From Tetrahymena elliotti 4EA (lineage: Eukaryota > Ciliophora > Oligohymenophorea > Hymenostomatida > Tetrahymenidae), in NCBI GenBank assembly GCA_000231825.2, contig JH720295.1, forward strand, positions 1,705,205-1,769,204: a stretch of DNA of 64,000 bases, given 5' to 3'. Made by a program: the position numbers and the translations under genes. Positions 34,531-48,457 of this stretch are shown piece after piece. Below the pieces are notes generated by a model, which was given only the letters and a program-made list of their open reading frames with translations, was not told the DNA's origin and searched no databases. Each line of letters begins with the position of its first letter. Positions within the stretch are counted from its first letter, which is position 1.

Positions 34531-37500
34531 TCTGACGAGCTAAGAAACATACTCGAAAAAGATTCAGATCTAGTAAGAACACTCAAATATCATCTCTAAT
34601 ACTTTGATCAAAAAAAATCTATCCCAGGATTAGAATAGCCAGCTCAAAAAGTAAATAAATTAATTAATTTAGTTTAAATGAAATATTCTTTTAAGAAAGA
34701 ATTTAATTTGAATTATATATTTAAAGTTTAAAGATGTTGAAGAATTCGACAGCTTAGAAATCGTTGATCCTTCTACTTACAAAGTAAGTTCTTTGAAAAA
34801 TTCCTTTCAATCTAAAAAAGATTAAATTAAAATATCAAAACAGATATCTCAAACAGCAGTCAGTGTTTCATTCTTTGACAACTAAATAAAATCATTAGAA
34901 TTAGTAAAAATCATGATCAGATAATTGCCAAACTTGAAATGTTTATTTTTGAATTACAATCCTGTTTGTGATGAACCAAACTTTAGACAAATCATAGAAT
35001 CTGAATTTCCCTAAATTGAAATTTTAAATTCTAAGCTTACTTCTAATGCAGGTACTTACATAAAACAAAAATTTTCTTTTTATTCATTCATTCATTTATT
35101 TGTTTTTTTTTTAATTCATTCTTTTATTTATTTGTTTATATATGTAAGTATGTCAGCATATATTATTATTCTATGTATTTATGTAATCATAAGAGCATGT
35201 ATTTATGTATGTGAGTAGATACTTATTTACTTTTTAGCTTTTTAGTTTGTTTATTTAAATAATAATTTAAAATTTTAGGGGAATTCGGTTTGAAGTTCTG
35301 CAGCTACAAATACAATTTGGATAAAACGAATAAAATTAAGACTGAGATGATTAAATCTTTGGATTTATCTAATAGAGAGGTTTTGAATATGAAGAATTTA
35401 GAGGTTTTTAGTCTATTCAAAAATTTAATTCAGTTAAACATTAGAGTAATTGTTTGTTTAGTTTATTTCATTCTTAAATATAATCTGTTTTTTTGTTTAG
35501 AAAAATGATTTTGAGAGTCCTGAGAGCTTTGAAACATTATTGAAAATTCTGAAAAACTGCAAGAAATTGAAGAGTTTAATCATAGATTTTGATTATGAAT
35601 TAAAATTGTGGGATTTGTAAGAAAGTGTAAAGTTAAAAGAAGTTTGTCCAAGTTTAGAAAAAATAAATGAGCGTTATTTGAGTTGCACGAAACCTTTAGA
35701 AAATGAAGAGGATATTAGGTTTGTTACAAGAAATATTTGGAAATGCCTTGGAAATTATTACAAGTTAGGAAATAATGAAGCTGGAGAGACTCCTACTTGG
35801 TTCTTGAACTAGCTTTAAGGAATAGCTTTATAACATTCAGACACAGTATTTTTATTTTGTTTCGGGTAAATTTTATATTTAATTTTGTTAATAAATAACA
35901 AACAGCCTAATCTTAAGATGATTCCTTTCTAATATTCTGCTTCAAATTCAGTAAATTTAAAAGGGGATTTTAAAAATATTCATTTAATTTTTTGTAGGAT
36001 GAAAATAATGAAGAAATTAAGTCATTTTCTATTGTTTGGCCTAACTATCAAATATAAGTAGGAGATATTGTTCATAGAGACTATCTAGCTGGGTTTGATG
36101 AATCAAAACAAAGATCAGCTAGATTAGCTACTTGGTATAAGGTACCTGAAGATTATTTTGCCAAATGTATTTAAGACTACAGAAATAAATAAATCCACCA
36201 AACATTGACTGGAAAGAGCTTGTTGAAGCAATTCAAAAATTAAGAAGGATAAGTTGTAAAAATTCATTAAATTGATTTATATTAATTTTTGTTAAAATAA
36301 TATTAATAATTAATTAATTACAGGTAAGAAAATTACCTTCTAAAAGACCCTTGAAACTCTTAACTGATTATCAATTAGTGAAAGAGCATTTAAATTTAAA
36401 AGATTTTGAATTTGTAGAAGATGAAAAAGCTGCTGATGTTGCTTTCTTAATTTTTAATTCCTAAAATAGACTCAAATATTTAATGAATACTCATTTATGT
36501 AATTAATTCCCTTATGAATAATGCATCATTCATAAAGCACATTTAGCTTAGACTGTTTACTCAACGTAAAAACAAAAATTTATTTCATTTACATTTTCAT
36601 CAATAAAAATTTGGGGGATGCAAGATCTATCATTATTTTTTAAACAAAACTACAATAAAATGGTATAGTATATAAAATATATGGGAAATTTAAAACATTT
36701 TAAATTACTCCCACCTCCTCTCCCTTTTTATATAAAGTGAAAATAGTTTTGAATAAAATAAACTGATTTTTTATTTAGAATATCACCTTTGAAATTATAC
36801 CTAAATTACTTTTATTTAAATTGTTCCTTTACATTTTTAAAGTATTTTAATATAATTTTTGATTGAATATTTTTGGAATAATAAATAGATTAGGATAAGT
36901 AGACTGGTTACAATAAACATTTAATTTAGAGTATGAGTTAAGTGAATTTATTGGAGAGTATTAAAGAAGATAAAATACTCTTGAAGATAATATTTGGATT
37001 GTTAAAGCTTTCGATTTGGCAAGAAGTATGGATATGATTGTGACTGATAATTTAGATTAAATAATTAGACAAACAGAAACTTTACCAAGACTTGCTTAAA
37101 AATATATTCAAAATCCTCTTACTATCTAGAAAAAGAAGATAGACTTAAGATTTATGGTTGCTGTTAGATCTGTAAATTTATTTGTTTTTAAAATTCTAAT
37201 AAAGTTAATTACTATTGATAATAAATTAGATTAAGCCTTTAGAAGTTTACATCTTTAAAAACTTTGTCATGCGTTCATCCAATAATGACTTCACAAATGA
37301 CTATAGATCTCGCGAAAATTATGAAACTCACTTTACTGTTATGAACTATGGTGGTAAAAAGATGAGTGAAATCCTTTAAGAGGAATTCATTAAAATATTT
37401 GAAGAAGAAAACCCTTAAATTAAATGGAATGATATTTTGGTAAAGATAAAGTAGATGGTTAAAGAATTATTTATTGCTGTTGCAACTAAATACCCTAAAA

Positions 37501-37812
37501 TGCACTATGAAAATGTAAATAATCTTTTAGATACAATTTAAATAATATTTTAACACTTTATTAATTATAATAGTCTAGATCTGTCTATGGTATGGATGTC
37601 ATGATAGAAAATGGAACCTATTAACCCAAGCTTCTTGAAATGACCTTTTCTCCTGATAGCAATCGTATTTGTAAATATTATCCCACCTATTTTAATGATT
37701 TATTCTCTCTACTTTATTTGAACCAGGTATTTTTATTTCAGTCCATTCTACTTAAATTTACTTTTTTATTTATTCAAAGGACAACGTTGCCTCATTTGAA
37801 TCTGTTATTTGA
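34531..37812 (+). CDS. TTLL12: TTLL12-type tubulin-tyrosine-ligase-like protein
   Basis: Eleven exons join with consistent phase (34531-34650, 34727-35051, 35279-35445, 35501-35845, 35906-35950, 35998-36255, 36324-36565, 36889-37171, 37230-37514, 37574-37726, 37780-37812) to at least 751 residues, TGA 37810-37812. The N-terminal third holds leucine-rich-like strands (IKSLELVKIMIRQLPNLKCL), then a SET-like block with IALQHSDTPNLKMIPFQYS and SFSIVWPNYQIQVGDIVHRD as in animal TTLL12. The TTL ligase region follows: NIWIVKAFDLARSMD, KIDLRFMVAVRSIKPLEVYI, YGMDVMIENGTYQPKLLEMT, then FSPDSNRICKYYPTYFNDLF. Length and order match TTLL12 (human about 640) with extra N-terminal sequence. The motif usually LE-x-N is LEMT here, so a metal-binding Asn is absent; ligase activity is doubtful. 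The start is unresolved: ATG 34423 is in frame but the sequence between is hydrophobic and unlikely. Confidence 0.9.
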
Positions 37813-38426
37813 AATAATTATTCAAATTTTAAATACTATTCTTAGTAAATTCCAAAAGATTATGAAAGAACTATAAAAAAAATTATATTTATAAATTATG
37901 TCTTATATATAAGTTTTCTATTTTAGTTAAAAATATTTTTAAAATGTTGTTTATAAATTCAATAATTTTTCTTATATATTTTGAAAAAAATTAATCCAAC
38001 AATGAAATTGTAAATATTGATAAATTATATTATAATTGTTTATTTGATAAGAATAAAGTCTTTAAGAAAGTCAAAGATTTCTTTAAAATATTTTTATATG
38101 TAAAAAACCTTTACAGTTTAATAAAAAAAATCGATTGATTTAATTTATGAATGGTTTATTATTTGATTTGATGAACAAATTTAGCATAATAATTGAAAGA
38201 TAAGAATGTTTTTTATGTTAGGGATGATTGTATCCGTTAATAAATTTAAAAATGTTGGAATTTGTATTATGTAATTGAGATAAATTGATAGATTCGGAAT
38301 GTTTAATTGATTGGTAAAAGTAAATTAAGAATATAAGAAAAACTTTTACTAATACACAACAACGAATTAATCTAAAAAGACAAATGAATATTTAGAATAA
38401 ATTTTAAAGTACTGAAGCAACAACGC
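37813..38426. other. A/T-rich intergenic stretch
   Basis: 3' flank of the TTLL12-like gene; no gene seen. Confidence 0.4.
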
Positions 38427-38708
38427 TCAGTTCATAAACTCGTAAAAAGTCTTTTGAGACAACAAATTTTTAGAAGGAAAAAAAGATTTTAGAATAATCA
38501 AACCATATTCCTCTTTACCTTTCAAATAGCTCATTTTAATTTGATTCATTAGATCATGATAATGAAAATGGTCAGAATCATACAAATTAGAAGAATTAGG
38601 AAAATCAAAAATAAAAATAAATTTATCATGCTTCAAAAACAGAGAAATAAAATTAGGATTTTGAATTTAAAAATCATTAAGCGAGTTTGAATTTATAAAT
38701 AGATTCAT
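38427..38708 (-). CDS. Possible small divergent ORF, 93 residues
   Basis: ATG 38706-38708 to TGA 38427-38429. Sequence looks moderately protein-like (FIFIFDFPNSSNLYDSDHF then HYHDLMNQIKMSYLKGKEEY). Its start codon lies only 8 bases from the start codon of the divergent coiled-coil gene at 38717, leaving no room for two ordinary promoters or 5' leaders. Either it is a chance frame in the coiled-coil gene's upstream region, an exon of a longer - strand gene, or the coiled-coil gene starts further down. No family recognised. Confidence 0.3.
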
Positions 38709-38716
38709 AGTAGAAA

Positions 38717-41700
38717 ATGGAATTGCAAGCTTTATAACATTTTTCTTCATCTTTTGAAACAGATAATCAAAACAATATTTTGTGTTAAAATAGGAAATAT
38801 TTTACTTAGACTAAGCAGGATTCAAATGGATTTATTTCAAATAAATTAGAAAGAGTTAATTATCCTATGAAATCATAGGAAAATATTTTTTGCAATCCTT
38901 AATGCTCAGTAAAATAGGAGGAAAAAGAAGTTTCTCTCAGACAACTTTAATAAAATATTGAAAAACAAAATCACTTTAATTCAACTAGTATTCAAGAAAG
39001 AAACATAACAAATAAAACTGAAAATAGACAACAAACATATGTCTCAACTTCAACTGAGAATGATTATGAAAACGAGGATGATTTCAATCAAGAATTTTAC
39101 ATGAAAAATATAATTCAAATTAATAATGAAGAGTAATTAAATGACATGAACAACCATAATAATATTTGTGATATAACCACTATTACTAACTCAGTCTAAG
39201 CTAATAATGAAGAATACAATTTTATAAACAACACTTCCAGATAAAATAAAAAAATACCTCCAGCAATTTTTGAATCTTCTGATAACATTTTAGAAGTTGA
39301 CTATTCTAAAAAGCAAAAAATGTAAATTTTATTTATTTTAAGTAAAAGAAAATATTTATTTAAAAACAATCATTTTTTAATTTATTAGAAAAGAGAATAA
39401 TTTTTTCAACAGAAAAGAAGAAAAAAGTGAGAAAAATGATTTGAAACAAAAAAGCAATTTAATTGAACCTAAATCTAATCTATCTAAAATTATTCAAGAT
39501 AAAGAGCAAGGTATTTTTTTAAAAATTGAATAAAATTCATTGAGAAATTGAGAAATAGTTTTGATTTATTTGAAATCATTGTAAAAACAATTAAATTGAT
39601 TGGATGTTTTATGAAAAAAAATGAATTAAGAAATTGTTTTGATCGAGCTATGAAACAAATATTTAGATATTTTAAATAGAATTAATTGACTTGATAAATT
39701 GTTTTAATTTAGCTATTAAACAAATATTTAAATAATTTTAATTAGAATTAATTAATTTGATTATTTCTGAGATTTTAGAAATAGTTTTGATTGAGTTGAT
39801 TATATTAAATTATTTTAAATAGAGTTAATTGATTTGAGAGAACGCAAGAGAAAGATAGAAGAAGAGGAAAAAAGTTAATAAAGTATAAGTTATGAAGAAC
39901 ATTCAAAGTAAATATTTTACAATATATTTTTTATTTATTTTGTTGTTTTAGATAAATAAAGCAATTGAAGTCTGATGTTGATGAAAAAGAATAAATAATT
40001 AAACAGCTTAAAGAATAAATTAAGAATTTTTAAGCAGTTAATGTTAATGAAAGGGAAAGTTAAAATGCTAGTTTAACTTAAGAATTAAAAGAAAGAGATT
40101 AAATTATATTTAACTTGCAAAAAGAACTCAAAGACAAGTTATGTGATTAAGAAAATTACAAAGATAAAATTAAGTTTTATCACGAATAATCAGTCAAGTA
40201 ATAAACAAATGACATTTTAGTTTGCCAACTTAATTCAACTGTTAAGTAACAGCAATATTAAATAGATAAATTTGATATTATTTAGAAATAAAAGGTAAAT
40301 TTACTTTAAAATATCAAATTAAATTTATAATTCTATTCAATTTATGAAGGAAGACATTATACTAGATCTTGAAACTTAACTTACTTCAATCAAACATTAA
40401 TTTAAAACTGCTAAAGAAGACCTCTCCAAGTATAGAAATCAAAATGAAGTAATTATAGATCTTTTTATAATTTAATTAACATTTTTGTCAATTAGGATTA
40501 TTAGTTAAAATTAAAAGACTTAGAAAGAGATAATTAGCTCTTTCAAAAATAGCTAACTGAACTAAGAGCTAATTGTGATCAACTCTAAACTGAAAATAAT
40601 TAATTAAAAGAAAAGTATATCAAGAAAATGCAACAAATCAATACTTCCTAAGAATAAAAGGTAACAAAATATATACCTTGGTTTTTTCATATTTTGACAT
40701 CATTTTTTATCAATAATTCAATTTTGTCTTAATAAAGAAAAGAAAAAAAATAAAATGAAATTATTTTGAATAAAATATTTTGTAAATTAGGATTGATTTG
40801 GGTATATATTAATGAATTAAATTAAATAGGTTTTAAATCAACTTGAGATGAAGATTGGGTCTAGCTTTACTTACTAGTTTACAGATAAAAATTATACTTT
40901 AGGGAATGATCAAAATTAGTTGAAGATAAATAATATTGATAAGAATACGAATGAAATGACTTAAGATTAGTTGAAAAATTAGGGAGAAATGAATAGAAAA
41001 TAAAGCTTTTAAGTAGAATAAAGAAGAAATTCTTTAAACAAAAATTTAGATATTTTATAAGATACTGATGACTAACAATATGAATAAAAGTATAAGAAAT
41101 GTTAGTTAAATGTTTCAGATCTCAATTTAAGCATGAGTGAATAGAATGATAAAGCATAACTTTCTCCATAGTATCAACAAGCAGATATTGATTATAGATC
41201 AAAAGAATAAAATTCTTTTAAAGAAACAGGAATACAACAATTTTTGAATTCTTCTCAGTTGAATCTATGCAATTTTAGAAGCACTCTTAACTTAAAAGAA
41301 AATAGCAATCCTTAAGCAGGAAATGAAGTTCAATTAAACAACCCAAGACAATACAGATCAAATTCTTCTTATGATGGATTTACACGTGCATAATCTAGCC
41401 AAGCTAACTATAATTCTAATAATTAATATCAATGGAATAACACTAATTAGTTTTAATAAAGTTAAGTAAGTTACTAGCCTTATATGAGCTATTAACAACA
41501 GTTTATTAATCAACAACCTTAAGTATTTAATAATGCATTTAATGATAGTAATTTCAATAGTAACTTAAAACAAAACCATTAAGAAATAGAAAACAAATAA
41601 ATTTTACAAGAAAGCAATAAGATAAACCAGTAAAATTATCATCAAACATAAGATAATTTTGGTAGAAAGAACAATAACAATAATAATGCATATCACATGA

Positions 41701-42014
41701 ACAAAACATAAATAAATCTATAAAATAAATATGCTCCTCCTCCTAAATATAATTCAAAATTAAATATAAACAAAGAAAACTCTTACTAAATGCTTAATTA
41801 AACTTATGACTACATCACTAATGTTAGAAGCTCTTCTCCTTTGAATACATCTTTTAACAATATAACTAATACACCAAATCACCAACTTCCTACTGAAAAT
41901 AAAAATCAATATAACATCATGATGGGTAAATTAAGATACTCTCTACCTCGTACAGCAACCACCTCTAAAAATAGTTAGCTACCCTAACCTATCTATCCCA
42001 AATAATTTAAGTGA
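38717..42014 (+). CDS. 867-residue coiled-coil protein
   Basis: Seven exons (38717-39321, 39389-39510, 39823-39907, 39952-40294, 40350-40448, 40496-40660, 40830-42014) close in phase to 2604 coding bases, ATG 38717 to TGA 42012-42014. Residues 1-~240 are N/E/S/Q-rich and acidic. Residues ~240-470 form a long heptad-type coiled coil (EQELIDLRERKRKIEEEEKS, QLKEQIKNFQAVNVNERES, LKDLERDNQLFQKQLTELRA). The last ~395 residues, a single exon, are N/Q/S/Y-rich and disordered with proline clusters (APPPKYNSK) and a basic end (LRYSLPRTATTSKNS). No catalytic domain is seen. A structural, cytoskeletal or basal-body role would fit but is only an inference. It lies between two other + strand genes, one of them also coiled-coil. 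Confidence 0.85.
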
Positions 42015-43184
42015 AACTTTGAATTCATGCAATATATCTTAATACTAATTAAATTTACTTTTATTTATAAAAACTCTTTGTGTTTATTATTAAACACTAT
42101 TTTATCGCAATTAAACTTATTATTTCATACCATTTTTCTTACATTGGTGTTGTTTATTATATATATATATTAATATGTGAATCCTAGGATCTGCTATATA
42201 TTATAGCTTATTTTAACAACATGTATAGCAGTATCAATTTTTTAAGATAAAAATAATTTAGTAAAACACAAACAGGCCGTAACATTTCTTCACAATTTAT
42301 ATAAATTTGATGTGTTCTATTAGAATATAATTTTAGAAATTCTCAAAGTTTTATAACTCTCAGGAGTTTACATACCCCGCTTTGAAGAATTAAAGAACTA
42401 GTTTAAAGCTATTTCTAATAACATAAAACATATTAATAATATTTATTTTGATGGTAAAAAATAAAACATTTTTTAATTGATTACTAAACAAACGATAACA
42501 GTAACAAAGCATAATGAAAATTAAATATTCAATTAAATAATTTAGAATTGATACTCTTTTTGGTAATTCAAGTTTAACAAATAAAGATTGTTTGTTAAAA
42601 ATAAAAATAATTTTTAAATTATATTTGCAAAGTTGAGAAATAATTGATAAAATAAAAAATTATTTTTTAGATTAATTTGAATAAGAATTTAGAAATAGGA
42701 TAAAGTAGTTAAATTTTCTATTTATAAAAATTATGATGAAGGGCAAGACTGATTGATTAACTAGCTAAAAAGCAATTAAAATTTTCAATTTTCAAATTTT
42801 GTAGTTAGTTTCATGCATTGAGTAATTTATTGACTGATAATTAATTTGATTAGTGTTTCATGATGAAGTGGAACGACAAAGTTCAATATTAAGTAAAAAA
42901 ATAATAATTGAAATTTAAAATTAAATGGCAGTGACAATTAAATTAATGAATAGTAAAAAAGAGATGGTTATATAATGATAAATGAATGATTTATAATAAA
43001 AATCAAATAAATAATTTAAAATAAAGTGTTGTTCAATAAATAATTATTTTGAAAAAGATATTATCCAGCATAATTTAATCACTTAAATAGATAGCAATCA
43101 AATAAAACAATTTGTTAGTTAAACCAAACAAACAATCAAACAAAATTAAGCAAGCATTTAATTGAAAATATAATATAGTTAGAA
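42015..43184. other. A/T-rich intergenic stretch
   Basis: Contains a short (AT)n run near 42160-42172. No gene seen; includes the upstream region of the next gene. Confidence 0.4.
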
Positions 43185-46100
43185 ATGAATATTCCTCCTT
43201 AAAGAAGCAAGGTATTTAATTTAATTTGCATTTTATAGTTTGATTTATTCATAGGATAGATGGATCTTTTCAACCATTTATTTTGCAAACATATTTTTGA
43301 ATTTTTAAAATGACAATTTGAAAGAAAGCTTTTAATAAAATAAACAGCTTCATTCTTATGTAATTATGGATGACAAATTGGAAGCCTAATAATAACTGAA
43401 TAGACTTTAAGATACATAATATCAGTCTTATTAAGATAGAGTCAATATGTTTTAGTAGAACAATAAAATACTTGAATAGGTCAAAAGCCATTTTAAATAT
43501 CCTGAATAATATGAAGGAGATAATATGGGTGGTGATCTCGCATGGTAAAACGAGTACTACAAACTATACAGTAAATAGATATTTTTTCATTTCTACTCTT
43601 CACAAAAAATTTGATCATCAACCTATATTTGCTGAAGAATGATAATAGCATCAATGATTTAAAAGCATCCTTCAACTCTATCACTTTTAATAAATATATT
43701 TTTTAAAAAGATGATAGACTTCAAAAATAATTTGAAGATTTGTTAACAGGCAAGGGATTCTCAGTTTACTAAAAAGACCTAATCATCAAGCCTGTTTCTG
43801 GCAATTAATTTGAGGAATTACTCATTTCCTCTGACAGACTTTCTCCTCTCCTTAAAGCCTTAGAAGATGAAAACAAAATTTTAAAAGAGGAGGTAATTAA
43901 TCTATCAAACTCATTTACACATACAATAAAATTCAATAAAATAAATATATTGTTTCAAAATAAGTTCAAAAAAACAAACAAACAAATCAAACTTTCAAAA
44001 TCTAATTTACAAAATACAAACAAACAAACAAATATAATTTAAAGAAACCAAGAAAGTATAATTAATTAAAAAATGTATTAATTTATTTATAGTCCAAAAA
44101 CAAGCAACTAAATTAAATTTTAGATTATTTTTATGTAATTATTCTTTGGTTAAGCTCATCTATAAAATGAATTAACTCATAAAAAAAAACTAAAGAATTA
44201 ATCTTCAAAATCTAATAAGAAAATTGAAATCTACTTACTGATTAAAAACAAAAAGAATTAACTCAATACAAAATAGAAAAGCATCCAAATTAATACCAAA
44301 ATTTTATTTAAGAAATTTCTCACTCTACTAATATTATACTAAATAGTAGTAACATGAGTTTTATCATTAGAAAAATAAATGAAAAATATCTAAAATCTAA
44401 AAGAAAACAAATAGAAAATGATAGTTTTTTTTTGAAATTCTCTTAGAATTATTGAAATGATATTGAATTATATATTTTTTGTTAATAGGTAAGCCACTTG
44501 TCTGGAGACTTGAAGAGATTTATTGGCATGGTTGAATTGCTTTTAGAAGAAAATAAAGTAAAAATTGAATTAAAATGAATGAAGAGTTAGATAAATATTA
44601 AATTAAAATATTAGTACATTAGAGAACACATTAATTAGAAGAATAGAGATATCACTAAGCTTATAGAGACAATTGGTTTGAATGATGGAGAAGAAATTAA
44701 TGATTTAAAACATAAAATACATATTCTTACAGAGGAAAATAACATTCTTATCAAGCATTTAGATGAAATGAAGGTAATTCTTTTTTAGTTAGGAGACTTG
44801 TTCCTTTAATTTGTTTGTTTGTTTGCTTAATTTTGTAGAGATTTAGAGAAGAATATGACAACTTTGTTTATGAAAATGACTAAGAAGTTAACAGAGCTAG
44901 AGAAGTTATTGAGAAAACTAAGGATGATCTTGAGGAAGCTTTGAAAAGAGAAGAATCTCTTACTAAATAGCTTGCTTAAATAGAACCTAAGTTCTCTAAG
45001 TATTCTTAAAAAGTAGCAGAATTAGAAGAATAAGTAGAAGACCTACAAAATAAATTAAATCATTCTAAAAACGACAATTAGACTTTAAAGAGTGAATATT
45101 TGCATTACAAAACGTAACAATATTTCTTGTTTTAAGCGGATATTTTTAATGTAAAATTTGTAATGAAAATAGTCACTATGAAGAATTGAGCAGAAAGAGA
45201 GGAGATGAAAACGATCAACTTCTATAAGAAAATAATATGCTCATGAATGAGAAGAAAGAGTTTAAATAATAATTATTATTTAAGGATAGATAAATTGAAG
45301 AATTAAAGTAATAAGTTCTTAGCTTTAGAAAGGTAAAAATCATTATATTAATTATGTGATTCATGATTAAGAGATTAACATTTATCATTATAAATAGGAT
45401 GTTGAAACTAAAGGATATGACTTAGATGAGTTAAGTCAAGCAGTAAATGAGTTTAAGGTATTACTTATTTATTTATTTGTTTGTTTGTTTATTTGTTTGT
45501 TTGTTTGTTTTTTAATTTTTGTTAATGATTTATTTATTTTAATAGAATCAAATTCAAGTTGAAAAGCAAAGAGCTGAAAGTGCCTTGCAAAGAGAAAGAT
45601 AAATGAGAGAATAATTTGAAATTATCTAAAGCGAATCACAAAAGAATTAAATTAAATGTGAACAATTAGAAAGATAGTATAACTCTTTACTTGAATCTTC
45701 TCGTTAGGAACTTCAAGACAAACATATTAAATATGAAGGTCTTATTGAAAAGTAAATTACTTTATTATATTTAAAAAAGGGTATTTAAAGAAAATTATTT
45801 GTTATTTAAAAGACAAAAGATCAAAAACAGAGAAGAAGTTGACAATAAAGATGAAGAAATTACTGATTTAAAGACTAAAATTGTCGAAAAAGACAGAATC
45901 ATATAATAATTAAACAATGAACTTGAAAGAAGAAACTCAGATGTCAATGACTTTAAGGTATTATTGAAATTCAATATAATCATATATTCATTCATAATGT
46001 TTTTATTAAATAATAGAAAAAATTGTAAGATTTAAAGGAATCCAGAAATTTACTTGACAAACAAGCTTAGGAATTAATTTAACTTAAAAACGAAAACAGA

Positions 46101-46785
46101 GATCTGCATAATAATTTACTTGAGTTAAAGGTACTTTTCATTCTCTTATTTGTTTATTCGTTTATTTATTCTCTTATTAATTCATTTATTCTTTTATTTG
46201 TTTATCTATCTACCTATTTTATCATTAATATACTCTCTTATTTATTTAATTATTTTTTCATTTATTTATTTGTTGATTATTTAAATTAGAACTCAAAGGC
46301 TAGCTTCTCTGGCGGAGAAAAGGAATATAAGCAGATGTTGAACTAAATTAGAGAGTTTGAAATAAGCATTTCACAATTAGAAAAGGTAAAAATAAGTTTT
46401 ACAATAAAGGATTTTAAAGTCAATAAATGTATAAAAAAGAATAACACTTTACTAAAAGAAGAAAATGATCACTTAAAAATGTAAGTATAAGATTAGAAGC
46501 AAGAAGTTAGGGAATTCTAAGAAAAACTTGCTCTTGCTAAAAAGGAAGTCTAGTAGTTGAAGGACGATAGAGATGAGATCATGTAGAAATAAATGGAAGA
46601 TGTAATTTTTATTTTATTTAAAAAAGAGATTTTAATTAAATACATAAAATATAAAGAGAATAAACAAAATGGGAGGATATGATCTAGGCTATAAATCTAG
46701 ATAATAAGATAAGTTTGATATGGATCTAGGTAGAGGCGGTAATACTAATACATATGACAACAAACCTTATTTGCAAAATAAATGA
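43185..46785 (+). CDS. Long coiled-coil protein, many small exons
   Basis: Start MNIPPQRSK in a 27-base exon (43185-43211), then 43255-43570, 43638-43892, an unresolved part near 44150-44430, and eleven exons that close in phase: 44489-44557, 44639-44773, 44839-45113, 45173-45332, 45398-45457, 45546-45751, 45813-45957, 46017-46130, 46290-46385, 46440-46601, 46657-46785 (TGA 46783-46785). From ~43640 on the protein is almost pure coiled coil (EYDNFVYENDQEVNRAREV, VAELEEQVEDLQNKLNHSK, KDEEITDLKTKIVEKDRII). The last exon gives a short glycine/aspartate tail (MGGYDLGYKSRQQDKFDMD). No enzymatic domain. The family is not recognised; a filament, centriole or tethering protein is possible. The join 43570/43638 is off by one base in phase, so a missed intron edge or an assembly error is present there. 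Confidence 0.8.
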
Positions 46786-48457
46786 TTATCAACAAATGAA
46801 ATATATCAATTATAATATTAATGTGATCCAAATTAAATCAAATTATTTCATCTAAAAAGAAATAAATTAAATTTGCTAGAATCACCATAATTAATGAAAT
46901 TAATATATACTAATTCTTTATTACCATTTTTGTTCTCTATTTTATATTATTATCAATATATTCCCACACTCAGTTTTATCACTCTTTTCATTGATTTATT
47001 GCCATCAAAAAAATATTTTATCTCTCTTTTCATTATTTACCAGTATTTATTGTATTACTTTAGTTCCCCACATTATTCAAGTGAGCTTAAATTATTTTTT
47101 AAATTTAGTTGAGAAAAAATGCTTAATTTGCTAATTTATCAAGACTAAAATGAATTTAAGGTAGCTATTGTAAATGAATAATAATTTATACTATTTCTGA
47201 ATAATTTAGAGAATACTAAAATATATTTTATTTTATAAAGAAAATTGATAAAAAATAGGAAATAATATCTGGAGGCTGGGTGAAATAGTGATTGGAGAAG
47301 AAAATTGCTTCTATTAGATAGATTAAAAATTAAGCAATAAATTCTTCATGTAGATAGTTTTATTTTAACAGCCATTTTTTTATAAATTTTTGATACATAT
47401 TTTGAGTAATAAATTAACTGATGTATTTATTATATCTGCATAGTTTTCTCATGTTAGCTCTTTAAAAATGGGAATTTATTTTGTTGTATTATTATTGTGT
47501 TTAAATTTAGCTTTGAATTTTATATTTTAATTAATTACAATGCTTTAATTAGTTCTAAAAATAAACTCTGAAAAATATGATAAAAATATGAAATTCTCTG
47601 ATAAAAAAAGGAAAATAATTGATTATTGAAATAAACAGAGTTATATTAATCATAGTAAATTCTTTAAATATTTGCAAATTCTTAATAATAATTTTTTATC
47701 TTTATTCTAAATAAAATGAATATGATATAAGGAAATAATAGAAATTATTTTTAAATTTATAATCCTTGAAAATTATTTTTATGAATGAATGAAAAGGTAA
47801 AAAAAATAGATAAAAAAATATCTGGTTTAATATGATAAGGTAAGAATTAAATAAATAGATCAGAAATCTTAAATTAGAAAATTTGCTCAGGAATCAAGAA
47901 AGCTTGTAAGGAAGTAAATCAAAAGATTAGCAAACTAATATAATTTAATAAATAAATAAGTGAATAACCATCATGAATATATGAATATGAAAGAGAGACT
48001 TATTAACATATCAATTAATCTTTTTATTTTTAACAATCTAGTACAAACAAACAAAATAGTAAATGAGTGAATGTAATAAGATAATTAATGGATATATTAC
48101 ATGAATAAATAAATATAATATGCTTTAAAATGTAGTGTTTCTTTTATCTATGTTTTTTACTTTTTAATAATCAATCATTCATTAATTGAATGAATCAATT
48201 TTGATATAAAAACCAAGAAGAAAAAAATTAATAAGACTTTATTAGTGAATTTATTTTTCAAGAGAAAACAATAATAACTTTCTTTATTAATATTGAATAA
48301 GAGCTTGATTGCTTGCTTTTTAGTTATTTATTTAGTTAGATAGTTTGTTTGTTTCTTTGTTGCGGACTAAAGAGGATAGCAATAAAAATAATAGTTATAA
48401 TACAGTTGAAGGAAACAGTTTGTGTGAAGATTTTAGGAGAAAAATAGAATAAAAGAT
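46786..48457. other. A/T-rich intergenic stretch
   Basis: No gene seen. The right end should hold the promoter and leader of the giant BEACH gene; an in-frame TGA at about 48426 supports the ATG at 48458 as its first possible start. Confidence 0.4.

Noticed and set aside
43270..43684. Two - strand ORFs (73 and 63 residues)
   Set aside because: Antisense to the 5' exons of the coiled-coil gene, which continue in phase into clear coiled-coil exons.
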